Numbered from the stretch's first letter, positions 10,191-17,482 are shown. The stretch: DNA of 35,477 nt from Longimicrobiaceae bacterium (GCA_035936415.1 DASYWD010000180.1:1-35477); one strand, 5' to 3'. Notes: generated from the sequence alone by a model not told the origin. Translations and numbers: made by a program.

Positions 10191-11400
10191 GGGGCTCCCT
10201 CGCGGCCGGCTCCGCGTCGAAGACCGGGTCCTCGTCGAGCACCGGGTCGTAGCCCCGGGCGAAGTAGTTCTCCCGCGTTCCGGCGCGGGTCAGGATCACC
10301 GCGCCCACGCCGAGGGTGGCGGCCACCCACAGGATCATCCCGCCGACCACCTTGAGGAGCGCGCCCGCCCACCCGAGGAAGCCGATCATCCCGATCATGT
10401 GTGCCGCCAGCAGCGGCGCCAGGAGGAGGCCGACCCCGAAGAAGACGTAGGCGTACGCGTTCCGGTAGCTGAAGTCGAAGCCGCCGCGCTGCTCCGCCGT
10501 GTACTCGCCGATCAGGTGCGCCACCGCCAGGAGCCCGAACCCGAAGGCGGCGACCACCATCACCGGGTAGAGCGGGACGGCCACCAGGAGGAGCGGAATC
10601 CCGATGATGGACACCGCCAGGGCGACCACCAGGAGGACGAACGCCGGCACGATCAGGAAGCTGGCCGCGAGCCCCACCGCCGCGGAGCGCCCCGGGGAGC
10701 TCCGCACCGTGTCGCTCACCTTGCGCAGGTAGGGGAGGCCGTAGAACACCAGGCCGGCGCCGATCCCCGCGAGCACCAGCCCCAGGGCGAGGGTGGAGAA
10801 CACCCCCGCGATCCCCCGGCCGATGGGCTCGAACCACGAGCCGCCGAATCGCGCCGCGTGCTCGGGAGCCCGGGGCGGGCGCGGAGGCGCCTGGAGCGCG
10901 GGGATGTGCCCGTCCACCCCCACAGTGCGCATCTCGCCGAGGATGCTGCCGCCGTTGTCGATCAGCTCGCCCCCGGTCACCACCGCGTCGCCGAGGACCG
11001 TGCCGCCCTCCTCCATCACCAGGTCGCCCCCGGTCACCACGGCGTTGCCGCGGACCTCGCCCTCCACCCGCAGGTCGCCGCCGACGACCACCATGTCGCC
11101 GTCCACGGTCTCACCCTTCGCGACCACGTGGTCGCCGGTGAGCACGGAGACCCCCGCCCGGGCCGCCTCGGCCCGCGCCCGGGCCATCTCTCGTGCCGCT
11201 TCGCGCTGGGCCCGTGCAGACTCCTGGGCCGCCTCCCGGTGGGCCCGGGCGGCCTCACGCGTCGCCTCGCGCCGGGCCTCCGCCGCCTCGCGGCGCACCT
11301 CGTCGCCCGCCGTGCTCTGCGCCGCCAGGGGCGCCCCGTCGGCTGCCAGGAGAGCCGCACCGAGCAGCAGCGCCGGTACCTTGAGAATGTCAGTTCGCAT
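10183..11400 (-). CDS. Bactofilin-like, coiled-coil polytopic membrane protein
   Basis: A 405-residue protein. A signal peptide (about 1-28, ending LAAQ) is followed by a charged Ala/Arg/Glu-rich coiled coil (about 31-84) with repeats such as REAAREMARARAEAA. Next are regularly spaced beta-helix turns (about 86-155) like GDMVVVGGDLRVEGEV and GNAVVTGGDLVMEEGG, the pattern of bactofilin / polymer-forming domains. After a proline-rich linker there are about five or six membrane segments (about 195-375) and an acidic tail. Related proteins with a repetitive polymer domain followed by membrane helices occur in several phyla without clear function. It overlaps the anti-sigma gene by 11 bases and the LiaF-like gene by 8, so it belongs to a tight operon. 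Confidence 0.72.
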   Translation of the reverse strand: MRTDILKVPALLLGAALLAADGAPLAAQSTAGDEVRREAAEARREATREAARAHREAAQESARAQREAAREMARARAEAARAGVSVLTGDHVVAKGETVDGDMVVVGGDLRVEGEVRGNAVVTGGDLVMEEGGTVLGDAVVTGGELIDNGGSILGEMRTVGVDGHIPALQAPPRPPRAPEHAARFGGSWFEPIGRGIAGVFSTLALGLVLAGIGAGLVFYGLPYLRKVSDTVRSSPGRSAAVGLAASFLIVPAFVLLVVALAVSIIGIPLLLVAVPLYPVMVVAAFGFGLLAVAHLIGEYTAEQRGGFDFSYRNAYAYVFFGVGLLLAPLLAAHMIGMIGFLGWAGALLKVVGGMILWVAATLGVGAVILTRAGTRENYFARGYDPVLDEDPVFDAEPAAREPHV

Positions 11401-12019
11401 GGGCCACGCCCCTCATGGGGGTCCGAAGAAGTCGAACCAGCGTGTACGCCGCGACCGGCGTCGCCAGTGCCATGAACATCGCGACCAGGGAAAGCTCGCC
11501 CGTGGGGTTCCCCCACATCGCCCCGACCGCACCCTGCCCCCACTCCACGATCCCGCTCCGCGCCACCATATCCACCATCCCGTCGGCCGCGGCGCCGGCC
11601 GCCTGGCCGGCCCACCGCTCCGCCATCGTCATCAGCCCGCCCGCGGTCACCAGCGGCTGCGTGAGGAGCCACGCCGCTACCGCCAGCAGCGGAACGAAGG
11701 GCGCCACCAGCGCGGCGAAGAGCATCATCCAGCCGCGCCGGGTCGCCGGGAGCCACCGCCGCGCCCTCGCCAGCGCGGCGGAGCCCTCGGGGCGGATCGT
11801 CACCCTCGCCATCACGGCGTCTTCGAACCCGGGGGACGGCGCGAACCGGGGGAGCTGCGCCAGCGAGGCGAACAGCGCCCTGCTGGACTCCAGCTCCGCC
11901 GCGCAGAGGGCGCAGCCCTCCACGTGCGTCCGGACCTCCTCCCGCTCGTCGGGCGGGAGGGCGTCCTCCGCGTACAGCTCCAGTGTCCACTGCGGCACGT
12001 GGCCGAACGGGTATGACAC
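11390..12019 (-). CDS. Zinc-finger anti-sigma factor
   Basis: Membrane anti-sigma factor expected to hold the adjacent ECF sigma factor inactive. The N-terminal cytoplasmic domain has the ZAS zinc motif HVEGCALC (H-x3-C-x2-C, with another His upstream). Membrane helices follow at about residues 98-125 and near the C-terminus (about 180-200). I place the start at the GTG at 12019, giving 209 residues, because AGGAGAAGG lies just upstream and a promoter motif at 12058-12086 would give a 5' leader of about 32 bases. An upstream in-frame ATG at 12052 would give 220 residues but lies on the predicted transcription start. The gene overlaps the bactofilin-like gene by 11 bases. Confidence 0.85.
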   Translation of the reverse strand: MSYPFGHVPQWTLELYAEDALPPDEREEVRTHVEGCALCAAELESSRALFASLAQLPRFAPSPGFEDAVMARVTIRPEGSAALARARRWLPATRRGWMMLFAALVAPFVPLLAVAAWLLTQPLVTAGGLMTMAERWAGQAAGAAADGMVDMVARSGIVEWGQGAVGAMWGNPTGELSLVAMFMALATPVAAYTLVRLLRTPMRGVAHAN

Positions 12020-12057
12020 GGGTTCCTTCTCCTGGTTGCTCGTGCGGCTCATCCCGA

Positions 12058-12086
12058 TCTACGGGACGACTCCGCCGAAAGTTTCA
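12058..12086 (-). promoter_or_regulatory. ECF-type promoter motif before the anti-sigma gene
   Basis: Minus strand: TGAAACTT (12086-12079), 13 bases, CCCGTAGA (12065-12058). It matches, with identical spacing, the motif upstream of the sigma gene at 12718-12746. TGAAAC with CGTA is the pattern known for SigW/SigM-like ECF factors. It begins four bases past the sigma gene stop, so it would be an internal operon promoter. Confidence 0.6.
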
Positions 12087-12089
12087 CCC

Positions 12090-12680
12090 TCAGGTCCGCG
12101 TGTGCGCGAGCGATTCGCGTAGCTCGCCGCGCGCGCGGTGGATGTATGTCTTCACGGTGCCCAGCGGCACCGCCATGATCTCCGCGATCTCCTCGTACGC
12201 CCGTCCCTCCACGTGGCGGAGGAGGACCGCCGTCTTGTACTCGGGCCGGAGCCGGCCGATGGCCTTCTCGATCTCCGCGCCCAGCTCGCGGGCCTCCAGC
12301 AGCTCCTCGGGGTTCTCGTCCTGGGAGACCGCAGTGATGCGCGTCGACTCGACCTCTTCGTCCGTCGTGGCATGTCGCGAGCCATCGAGCGAAACGGTGT
12401 CCGGCTCCTTCTTCCGGAGCGCGTCGATGGACACGTTGGTGGCGATCTTGAAGATCCAGCTCGAGAACTTGTACTTGGGGTCGTACCGGTCGATGTTGTT
12501 GAAGACCTTCACGAAGGTCTCCTGCGTCAGGTCCTCCGCCTTCTCCCGGTCCCGGACCATGCGGTACACGAGCGAGAACACCGGACGCTGGTAGCGGCCG
12601 AGCAGCTCCCGGTACGCCGCCTCGCTCCCCTTGCGGGCGCGGGTGACGAGCTCGTGGTCGGGTACTTGGGTCTGGTCCAA
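12090..12680 (-). CDS. ECF RNA polymerase sigma factor (RpoE-like)
   Basis: A 196-residue group IV sigma factor. Region 2 (about 20-90) contains VFSLVYRMVRDREKAEDL and WIFKIATN. After a short acidic linker, region 4 (about 130-190) contains AIGRLRPEYKTAVLLRHVEG, YEEIAEIM and a recognition helix LGTVKTYIHRARGEL. There is no extra C-terminal domain. The start appears to be TTG at 12680, since no ATG or GTG is available near the conserved N-terminus; the ribosome site is weak. It leads the operon of anti-sigma factor and envelope proteins, which points to an envelope-stress role. A matching ECF promoter motif 38 bases upstream suggests autoregulation. Confidence 0.92.
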   Translation of the reverse strand: MDQTQVPDHELVTRARKGSEAAYRELLGRYQRPVFSLVYRMVRDREKAEDLTQETFVKVFNNIDRYDPKYKFSSWIFKIATNVSIDALRKKEPDTVSLDGSRHATTDEEVESTRITAVSQDENPEELLEARELGAEIEKAIGRLRPEYKTAVLLRHVEGRAYEEIAEIMAVPLGTVKTYIHRARGELRESLAHTRT

Positions 12681-12717
12681 TGTGCGGGCTGAGGGTCGGA
12701 GTGCTCTGCCTGGAGCC

Positions 12718-12746
12718 TGTACGGGAGCGGTGTGCGGGAAGTTTCA
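12718..12746 (-). promoter_or_regulatory. ECF-type promoter motif before the sigma gene
   Basis: Minus strand: TGAAACTT (12746-12739), 13 bases, CCCGTACA (12725-12718). The predicted start lies about 31 bases before the TTG codon. It has the same boxes and spacing as the motif at 12058-12086, which suggests the sigma factor transcribes its own gene. Confidence 0.6.
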
Positions 12747-12761
12747 GGGGGCGGCGCAGGG

Positions 12762-12790
12762 TTGCCGCGGTGGGCGGGGGCAGGTAGCTT
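12762..12790 (+). promoter_or_regulatory. Sigma-70-type promoter of the quinone operon
   Basis: TTGCCG (12762-12767), 17-base spacer, TAGCTT (12785-12790), 37 bases before the ubiE ATG. It lies back to back with the ECF motif serving the sigma gene. The -10 box fits the TANCTT form seen at two other promoters here. Confidence 0.5.
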
Positions 12791-12827
12791 TGGTCGCTTA
12801 TTTTACACGATTCTACCGTTCTTCGCG

Positions 12828-13565
12828 ATGCCGTCCGCACCCAGCCGCCCAACCGTGCTCCCCGCGCCCGCCGACAAGGCCGCGCAGGTGCGCAGGATGT
12901 TCTCGTCGATCGCGCCGCGGTACGACCTCCTGAACCACCTGCTCTCGGCCAACGTCGACAGGCTGTGGCGCCGCCGCGCGGTGGACAGGCTGGGGTGGGA
13001 GCGGGCGCCGGAGGGGCGCTACCTGGACAACTGCGCTGGGACGCTGGACCTGGCGGTGGAGCTGGCGCGGCGCCCCGGCTTCCGGGGCCGCGTGGTGGGG
13101 AGCGACTTCACCTTCGCCATGCTGGAGCGCGGCCAGGACAAGGTCACGCGCCTCCCGGTGTGGTCCGCCTGCGCGGACGCGCTGATGCTCCCCTACCCGG
13201 ACGCGACCTTCGACGGGTCCACCGTGGGGTTCGGGGTGCGCAACCTGGCGGACCTGGACGCGGGGCTCCGCGAGTCGGCGCGGGTGCTCAGGCCGGGGGC
13301 GCGGCTGGTGATCCTGGAGTTCACCACGCCCTCCTGGCAGCCGTTCCGGGGGCTGTACTTCTTCTACTTCCTCCGGGTGCTCCCGCTGATCGGGCGGCTC
13401 GTGTCGAAGCACTCCTCCGCCTACAGCTACCTCCCGGAGTCGGTGCTCGGCTTCCCGGAGCCGCCGGCGCTCGCGGAGAAGATGCGCCGCGCGGGGTTCG
13501 AAGAGGTGGGGTGGAAGACGCTCTCCGGGGGGATCGCCGCCATCCACTGGGGGACGCGCCGCTGA
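12828..13565 (+). CDS. ubiE: Demethylmenaquinone/ubiquinone methyltransferase (UbiE/MenG family)
   Basis: SAM-dependent C-methyltransferase that methylates the quinone ring late in menaquinone synthesis, 245 residues. Family features are MFSSIAPRYDLLNHLLS near the N-terminus, GSDFTFAMLERGQDK (SAM ribose region), VGFGVRNLADLDAGL, and the C-terminal GGIAAIHWGTRR. The SAM glycine motif is unusual: it reads LDNCAGTLDLA where most UbiE proteins have a Gly in place of the Leu. The ATG at 12828 was chosen because it starts the family-like sequence; the frame is open upstream. The stop overlaps the next start (TGATG). The neighbours ubiD, ubiA and ubiX confirm the pathway; menaquinone is the likely product. 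Confidence 0.92.
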   Translation: MPSAPSRPTVLPAPADKAAQVRRMFSSIAPRYDLLNHLLSANVDRLWRRRAVDRLGWERAPEGRYLDNCAGTLDLAVELARRPGFRGRVVGSDFTFAMLERGQDKVTRLPVWSACADALMLPYPDATFDGSTVGFGVRNLADLDAGLRESARVLRPGARLVILEFTTPSWQPFRGLYFFYFLRVLPLIGRLVSKHSSAYSYLPESVLGFPEPPALAEKMRRAGFEEVGWKTLSGGIAAIHWGTRR

Positions 13566-13834
13566 TGCAGCAGATCATCTCGGTCTTCGGCGCGGGGCTT
13601 TTCGTCTCCTTCGTCCTGTGCTGCGTCGCCTCGGCCATGCTGCAGGTGCTGGCGTGGACCCGGCACGCGCGCGAAGGGGCGCCGGTTTCGATCCGGGCGC
13701 TCTGGAAGCCGGAGGAGCACTTCGACGAGGTAGGCATCCGGCAGATCGGGCTCGCCCGTACGCTGCTCACCATCGGCGGGGTGGCGTACCTGAGCCTCGG
13801 GGTGCTCACGCTCGCCGCCCGGGCGGTCCAGTAG
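13565..13834 (+). CDS. Small two-helix membrane protein in the quinone operon
   Basis: An 89-residue protein with two predicted membrane segments, about 4-28 (SVFGAGLFVSFVLCC...) and 65-86 (LARTLLTIGGVAYLSLGVLTL), joined by a polar loop rich in charged residues. Its ATG shares bases with the ubiE stop (TGATG), so the two are translationally coupled. Its position between ubiE and ubiD suggests a membrane role tied to quinone synthesis, for instance assembling or anchoring enzymes, but this is inference. No family recognised. Confidence 0.75.
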   Translation: MQQIISVFGAGLFVSFVLCCVASAMLQVLAWTRHAREGAPVSIRALWKPEEHFDEVGIRQIGLARTLLTIGGVAYLSLGVLTLAARAVQ

Positions 13835-13877
13835 GCCGGCGCTCGCAACGACCGCGATCAACGTCGTACAGAGATAG

Positions 13878-15365
13878 ATGATCTTTCAGAACCTGCGCGA
13901 GTTCCTGCGCTACCTGGACCGGACGGGCCAGCTGGTGCGCGTCCGGCAGCCGGTGTCGGTGGACCTGGAGATGGCGGAGATCACCGACCGCACCATGAAG
14001 CTCCCGGGTGGCGGGCCGGCGCTCCTCTTCGAGCGGCCGGTGCTGATGGACGGCACGGAGAGCGACATCCCCGTGGCGATCAACATCTTCGGGAGCTGGC
14101 GGCGGATGTCGGCGGCGCTGGGGGTGCGCGACGTGGAGGAGCACGCCCGGCGCATCGCGGAGCTGGTCAAGCCGGAGATCCCCAAGGGGCTCTGGGGGAA
14201 GATGCAGCTCCTCCCCAAGCTGGCGGAGCTGGCGAAGGTGCCGCCGCGGCCGTTCCGGGGGAAGCCGCCCTGCCAGGAGATCGTGCTGCGCGAGGGGGAG
14301 TTCGACCTGACCCGGCTCCCGGTGCTGAAGACCTGGCCGGACGACGGCGGGCCCTTCATCACCCTCCCGATGGTGATCACCGCCGACCCCGAGACCGGGG
14401 TGCAGAACATCGGGATGTACCGGATGCAGGTGTTCGGGCCGGAGTCCACGGGGATGCACTGGCAGCGCCACAAGGGCGGCGCGGGGCACTACCGGGCGTG
14501 GAAGCGGACGCGCGGGGGGCGGATGCCGGTGGTGGTCGCCATCGGCGGCGACCCGGCGACCATGTACACGCCCAGCGCGCCGCTCCCGCCGGGGATCGAC
14601 GAGTACCTGTTCGGCGGGTTCCTGCGGCGCGAGCCGGTGTACACGGCGAAGGCGCTGACCGCCGACCTCACCGTCCCCGCGCAGGCGGAGATCGTGCTGG
14701 AGGGGTACGTGGACACCGACGAGGAGCTGGCCGTGGAGGGCCCCTTCGGCGACCACACCGGCTTCTACACGCTGGAGGACCTGTACCCCGTCTTCCACGT
14801 GACCACGGTCACCATGCGGAGCGACCCGGTGTACCCCGCCACGCTGGTGGGGCGCCCGCCGGTGGAGGACGTGTACCTGGGCGGGGCGACGGAGCGGATC
14901 TTCCTGCCCCTGGCGCGGCTCACCATGCCGGAGATCGTGGACTACCACATGCCCCCGGAGGGGGTGTTCCACAACCTGGTCTTCGTCTCCATCCGCAAGG
15001 AGTATCCGGGGCACGCCTGGAAGGTGATGCACGGGCTCTGGGGGATGGGGCTGATGTCGCTGGCCAAGGTGATCGTGGTGGTGGACGAGTGGATCGACGT
15101 GCGGAACGTGCAGGAGGCGTGGTGGTACACGCTCGGCAACATCGACCCGGAGCGGGACGTCCGCTTCAGCAAGGGGCCGGTGGACGACCTGGACCACGCG
15201 TCGCAGCTCCCCTCCTACGGGAGCAAGATGGGGCTCGACGCGACGAAGAAGTGGCCCGAGGAAGGGTTCACGCGCCCCTGGCCCGAGATGATCGAGATGG
15301 ACCCGCGGGTGAAGGCGCGGGTGGACCGGGTGTGGGAGGCGCTGGGGATCGAGCCGCTGGAGTGA
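13878..15365 (+). CDS. ubiD: UbiD-family prenylated-FMN decarboxylase (menaquinone pathway, MqnL-like)
   Basis: Reversible (de)carboxylase using prenylated FMN, 495 residues, the usual family length. It begins NLREFLRYLDRTGQLVRV, as UbiD proteins do. The cofactor/metal region is IGMYRMQVFGPESTGMHW, and the acid-containing active-site segment is VEGPFGDHTGFY. In this cluster it would remove the carboxyl group of the aromatic quinone precursor before or after prenylation. UbiX, encoded four genes downstream, makes its cofactor. The gene starts 44 bases after the small membrane protein. Its stop is four bases before the start of the two-gene nucleotidyltransferase module that interrupts the quinone genes. 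Confidence 0.93.
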   Translation: MIFQNLREFLRYLDRTGQLVRVRQPVSVDLEMAEITDRTMKLPGGGPALLFERPVLMDGTESDIPVAINIFGSWRRMSAALGVRDVEEHARRIAELVKPEIPKGLWGKMQLLPKLAELAKVPPRPFRGKPPCQEIVLREGEFDLTRLPVLKTWPDDGGPFITLPMVITADPETGVQNIGMYRMQVFGPESTGMHWQRHKGGAGHYRAWKRTRGGRMPVVVAIGGDPATMYTPSAPLPPGIDEYLFGGFLRREPVYTAKALTADLTVPAQAEIVLEGYVDTDEELAVEGPFGDHTGFYTLEDLYPVFHVTTVTMRSDPVYPATLVGRPPVEDVYLGGATERIFLPLARLTMPEIVDYHMPPEGVFHNLVFVSIRKEYPGHAWKVMHGLWGMGLMSLAKVIVVVDEWIDVRNVQEAWWYTLGNIDPERDVRFSKGPVDDLDHASQLPSYGSKMGLDATKKWPEEGFTRPWPEMIEMDPRVKARVDRVWEALGIEPLE

Positions 15366-15369
15366 TGCG

Positions 15370-15579
15370 ATGAGCGAGCGTTCGGAGCGCGCGGCGTGGC
15401 CGGTGGCGAAGGGGCGGATCGGCGATCCGGAGCCGAACCCTTATGCGCATCTCACGCCCGCAGAGCGGGTAGGCATGGTATGGGACCTTACCCGTACTGC
15501 GTGGGCCTTCATGGGGCATCCCGATGTTTCTGCCCGACTACAGAGAGATGTTGTCCGAGTTGTCCGGCGCGGGCGCTGA
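15370..15579 (+). CDS. Small protein preceding the nucleotidyltransferase (possible partner/antitoxin)
   Basis: A 69-residue protein, HLTPAERVGMVWDLTRTAWAFMG in the middle (positions about 27-49), with a basic C-terminus (RLQRDVVRVVRRGR). The N-terminus MSERSERA is encoded by a repeat-like stretch also seen as peptide in the palindrome near 8906, so the protein may have acquired its first codons from such a repeat. It starts four bases after the ubiD stop and overlaps the nucleotidyltransferase gene by 56 bases in another frame. Small genes of this style paired with a nucleotidyltransferase suggest a toxin-antitoxin-like or partner module; that role is inference. No named family recognised. 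Confidence 0.6.
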   Translation: MSERSERAAWPVAKGRIGDPEPNPYAHLTPAERVGMVWDLTRTAWAFMGHPDVSARLQRDVVRVVRRGR

Positions 15580-15976
15580 GTACCTGCTCGTGGGCGCCTT
15601 CGCCATGGCGGTCCATCAGCTTCCACGGGCAACGGGCGACATGGACATCTGGATCCGACCCGAAGAGGCGAACGCCCGCCGGGTGTGGGACGCTTTGGCG
15701 CGCTTCGGCGCGCCGGTGTCGAGCATCTCCGTCGAGGAACTCGCCCGGCCGGGCTTCTTCTTCCAGATCGGGGTCGCGCCGGTCCGGATAGACATCCTGA
15801 CGGACATCGACGGTGTCTCCTTCGATGATGCCTGGGCGGATCGGAAGGTCCATGACCTCGGTGGGGTAGAGGTGCCGGTGATCAGTCGACGGCACCTACT
15901 GATCAACAAGAAGTCCACGGGGCGGCCGAAGGACCTCGCGGACGCTGCATGGCTTGAGGAATCGTCCGGTGGCTGA
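15524..15976 (+). CDS. Nucleotidyltransferase-fold protein (DUF6036/AbiEii-like)
   Basis: A 150-residue protein of the minimal nucleotidyltransferase type. It has LLVGAFAMAVHQLPRATGDMD (split here as the G-x-x-A...H...R-x-T-x-D-x-D pattern), in which the two Asp would bind metal. A third acidic site lies in VRIDILTDID, and the C-terminal signature is NKKSTGRPKDLADAAWL. Such proteins occur in toxin-antitoxin and phage-defence modules as nucleotide-adding enzymes, and also as stand-alone accessory genes. Its GC is visibly lower than that of ubiD and ubiA. It overlaps the small gene before it by 56 bases and ubiA after it by 8, so it is embedded in the quinone operon without disrupting it. Confidence 0.82.
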   Translation: MFLPDYREMLSELSGAGAEYLLVGAFAMAVHQLPRATGDMDIWIRPEEANARRVWDALARFGAPVSSISVEELARPGFFFQIGVAPVRIDILTDIDGVSFDDAWADRKVHDLGGVEVPVISRRHLLINKKSTGRPKDLADAAWLEESSGG

Positions 15977-16874
15977 GCACGTTTTCGAAGGGCAGCACAT
16001 CCACGGGCGCGGGCGCCTGGTGGACTACTCCAACCTGGTGAAGCTGCCGCACACGGTCTTCGCCCTGCCGTTCGCGCTGGTGGGGGCGACGCTGGCGTCG
16101 TACCACTTCCCGGTGCGCTGGACGGACCTGCTCCTGATCCTGGTGGCCTTCACCTCGGCGCGCTTCGCGGCGATGGGGTTCAACCGGATCGTGGACCGGG
16201 TCATCGACGCGCGGAACCCGCGGACGCGGATGCGGGAGATCCCCGCCGGGAAGCTGACGGTGGGGCAGGCGTCCGCCTCGGTGGCGCTGGCAAGCGTGCT
16301 CTTCCTGGTCTGCGCCGCCCTGCTGAACCCGCTCTGCCTGGCGCTGGCGCCCTTCGCGCTGGGGTGGATCTTCTTCTACTCCTACACCAAGCGCTTCACC
16401 CGCTGGGCGCACCTGGTGCTCGGCTTCGCGCTGGCGATCGCGCCGGTGGGGGCGTACCTCGCCATCGCCGGGGAGTGGAGCCGGCCTCCGGCCGCGCTCC
16501 TCGTGCTGGCGGGGGCGGTGCTCACCTGGGTGGCCGGCTTCGACGTGCTGTACTCGCTGCAGGACATGGAGTTCGACCGCGCGCAGGGGCTTCACTCCGT
16601 CCCGGCGGCCTTCGGGGCGCGGGGCGCGCTGGCCGTCTCGCGGCTGCTGCACCTGGCGTGCGCGGGGCTCTTCTTCCTCCTGGGGACGCTGGTCCCGGAG
16701 GTGGGCGGGCTCTACTACGCGGGGGCGGTGCTGGTCACGGTGATGCTGGCCTACGAGCAGAGCCTGGTGCGGGCGGACGACTTCTCCCGGATCGACGCGG
16801 CGTTCTTCAACATCAACGGCGTCATCTCCGTCGGCTTCTTCCTGCTGGTGCTCCTGGAAAGGCTGCTGGCGTGA
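15969..16874 (+). CDS. ubiA: UbiA-family polyprenyltransferase (MqnP-like)
   Basis: Integral membrane enzyme attaching a polyprenyl chain to the aromatic quinone precursor, 301 residues with eight or nine membrane helices. The first Asp-rich site is FNRIVDRVIDARNPRT and the second is DVLYSLQDMEFDRAQG, each binding Mg-diphosphate. The C-terminal DDFSRIDAAFFNINGVIS is typical of the branch used in futalosine-type menaquinone synthesis (MqnP), which suggests 1,4-dihydroxy-6-naphthoate as substrate. I chose the GTG at 15969 because GAGGA lies eight bases upstream; a TTG at 15954 would add five residues. It overlaps the nucleotidyltransferase gene by 8 bases and ubiX by 4 (GTGA). Confidence 0.93.
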   Translation: MAEHVFEGQHIHGRGRLVDYSNLVKLPHTVFALPFALVGATLASYHFPVRWTDLLLILVAFTSARFAAMGFNRIVDRVIDARNPRTRMREIPAGKLTVGQASASVALASVLFLVCAALLNPLCLALAPFALGWIFFYSYTKRFTRWAHLVLGFALAIAPVGAYLAIAGEWSRPPAALLVLAGAVLTWVAGFDVLYSLQDMEFDRAQGLHSVPAAFGARGALAVSRLLHLACAGLFFLLGTLVPEVGGLYYAGAVLVTVMLAYEQSLVRADDFSRIDAAFFNINGVISVGFFLLVLLERLLA

Positions 16875-17482
16875 GGCCGGCCGCGGACGCGCCGATCACC
16901 TTCGGGCTGACGGGGGCCTCGGGGGCGCCGTACGCGGTGCGCCTCCTCCGCGCCCTGAACGAGACGGCCACGCCCACGCGGCTGATCGTCTCCTCGTACG
17001 GGTGGCGGCTGCTGGCGGAGGAGTCCGGGATCGACGGCATGGAAGCGCTGCGCGCCGCCACCGGCGACTGGTCGCGGGTGGAGGTGTACGACGCGCTGGA
17101 CCGCGGCGCCACCCCGGCCTCCGGCTCGGCGCCCTCGCGCGGGATGGTGATCTGTCCCTGTTCCATGGGGACGCTGGCCTCCATCGCCGCGGGGACCTCG
17201 CGCAACCTGGTGGAGCGCGCAGCGGACGTGGCGCTCAAGGAGCGGCGCCCGCTGATCCTGGTCCCCCGGGAGACGCCGCTCTCGCTGGTCCACCTCGAGA
17301 ACATGACCCGCCTGACCCGCGCCGGCGCCACGGTGATGCCGGCCGCGCCGGGCTTCTACGCGCGCCCGCAGAGCATCGGCGACCTGGTGGACTTCGTGGT
17401 GGCGCGCATCCTCGATCACCTGGGGGTGGAGCACGGGATCGGGCGGAGGTGGAGGAGCGGGGAACAAACGAATGCAGAATGA
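16871..17482 (+). CDS. ubiX: UbiX flavin prenyltransferase
   Basis: Makes prenylated FMN from FMN and dimethylallyl phosphate, the cofactor of UbiD. The protein has 203 residues, with GLTGASGAPYAVRLLRAL at the N-terminus (FMN phosphate site), ICPCSMGTLASIAAGTSRNL in the middle, and LILVPRETPLSLVHLENM. The start is a GTG overlapping the ubiA stop as GTGA. The last four residues (TNAE) and the stop codon are encoded by the first heptamers of a GAATGNR repeat, so the natural C-terminus has been altered or extended by that element. It works with the ubiD gene upstream in the same operon. Confidence 0.94.
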   Translation: MRPAADAPITFGLTGASGAPYAVRLLRALNETATPTRLIVSSYGWRLLAEESGIDGMEALRAATGDWSRVEVYDALDRGATPASGSAPSRGMVICPCSMGTLASIAAGTSRNLVERAADVALKERRPLILVPRETPLSLVHLENMTRLTRAGATVMPAAPGFYARPQSIGDLVDFVVARILDHLGVEHGIGRRWRSGEQTNAE

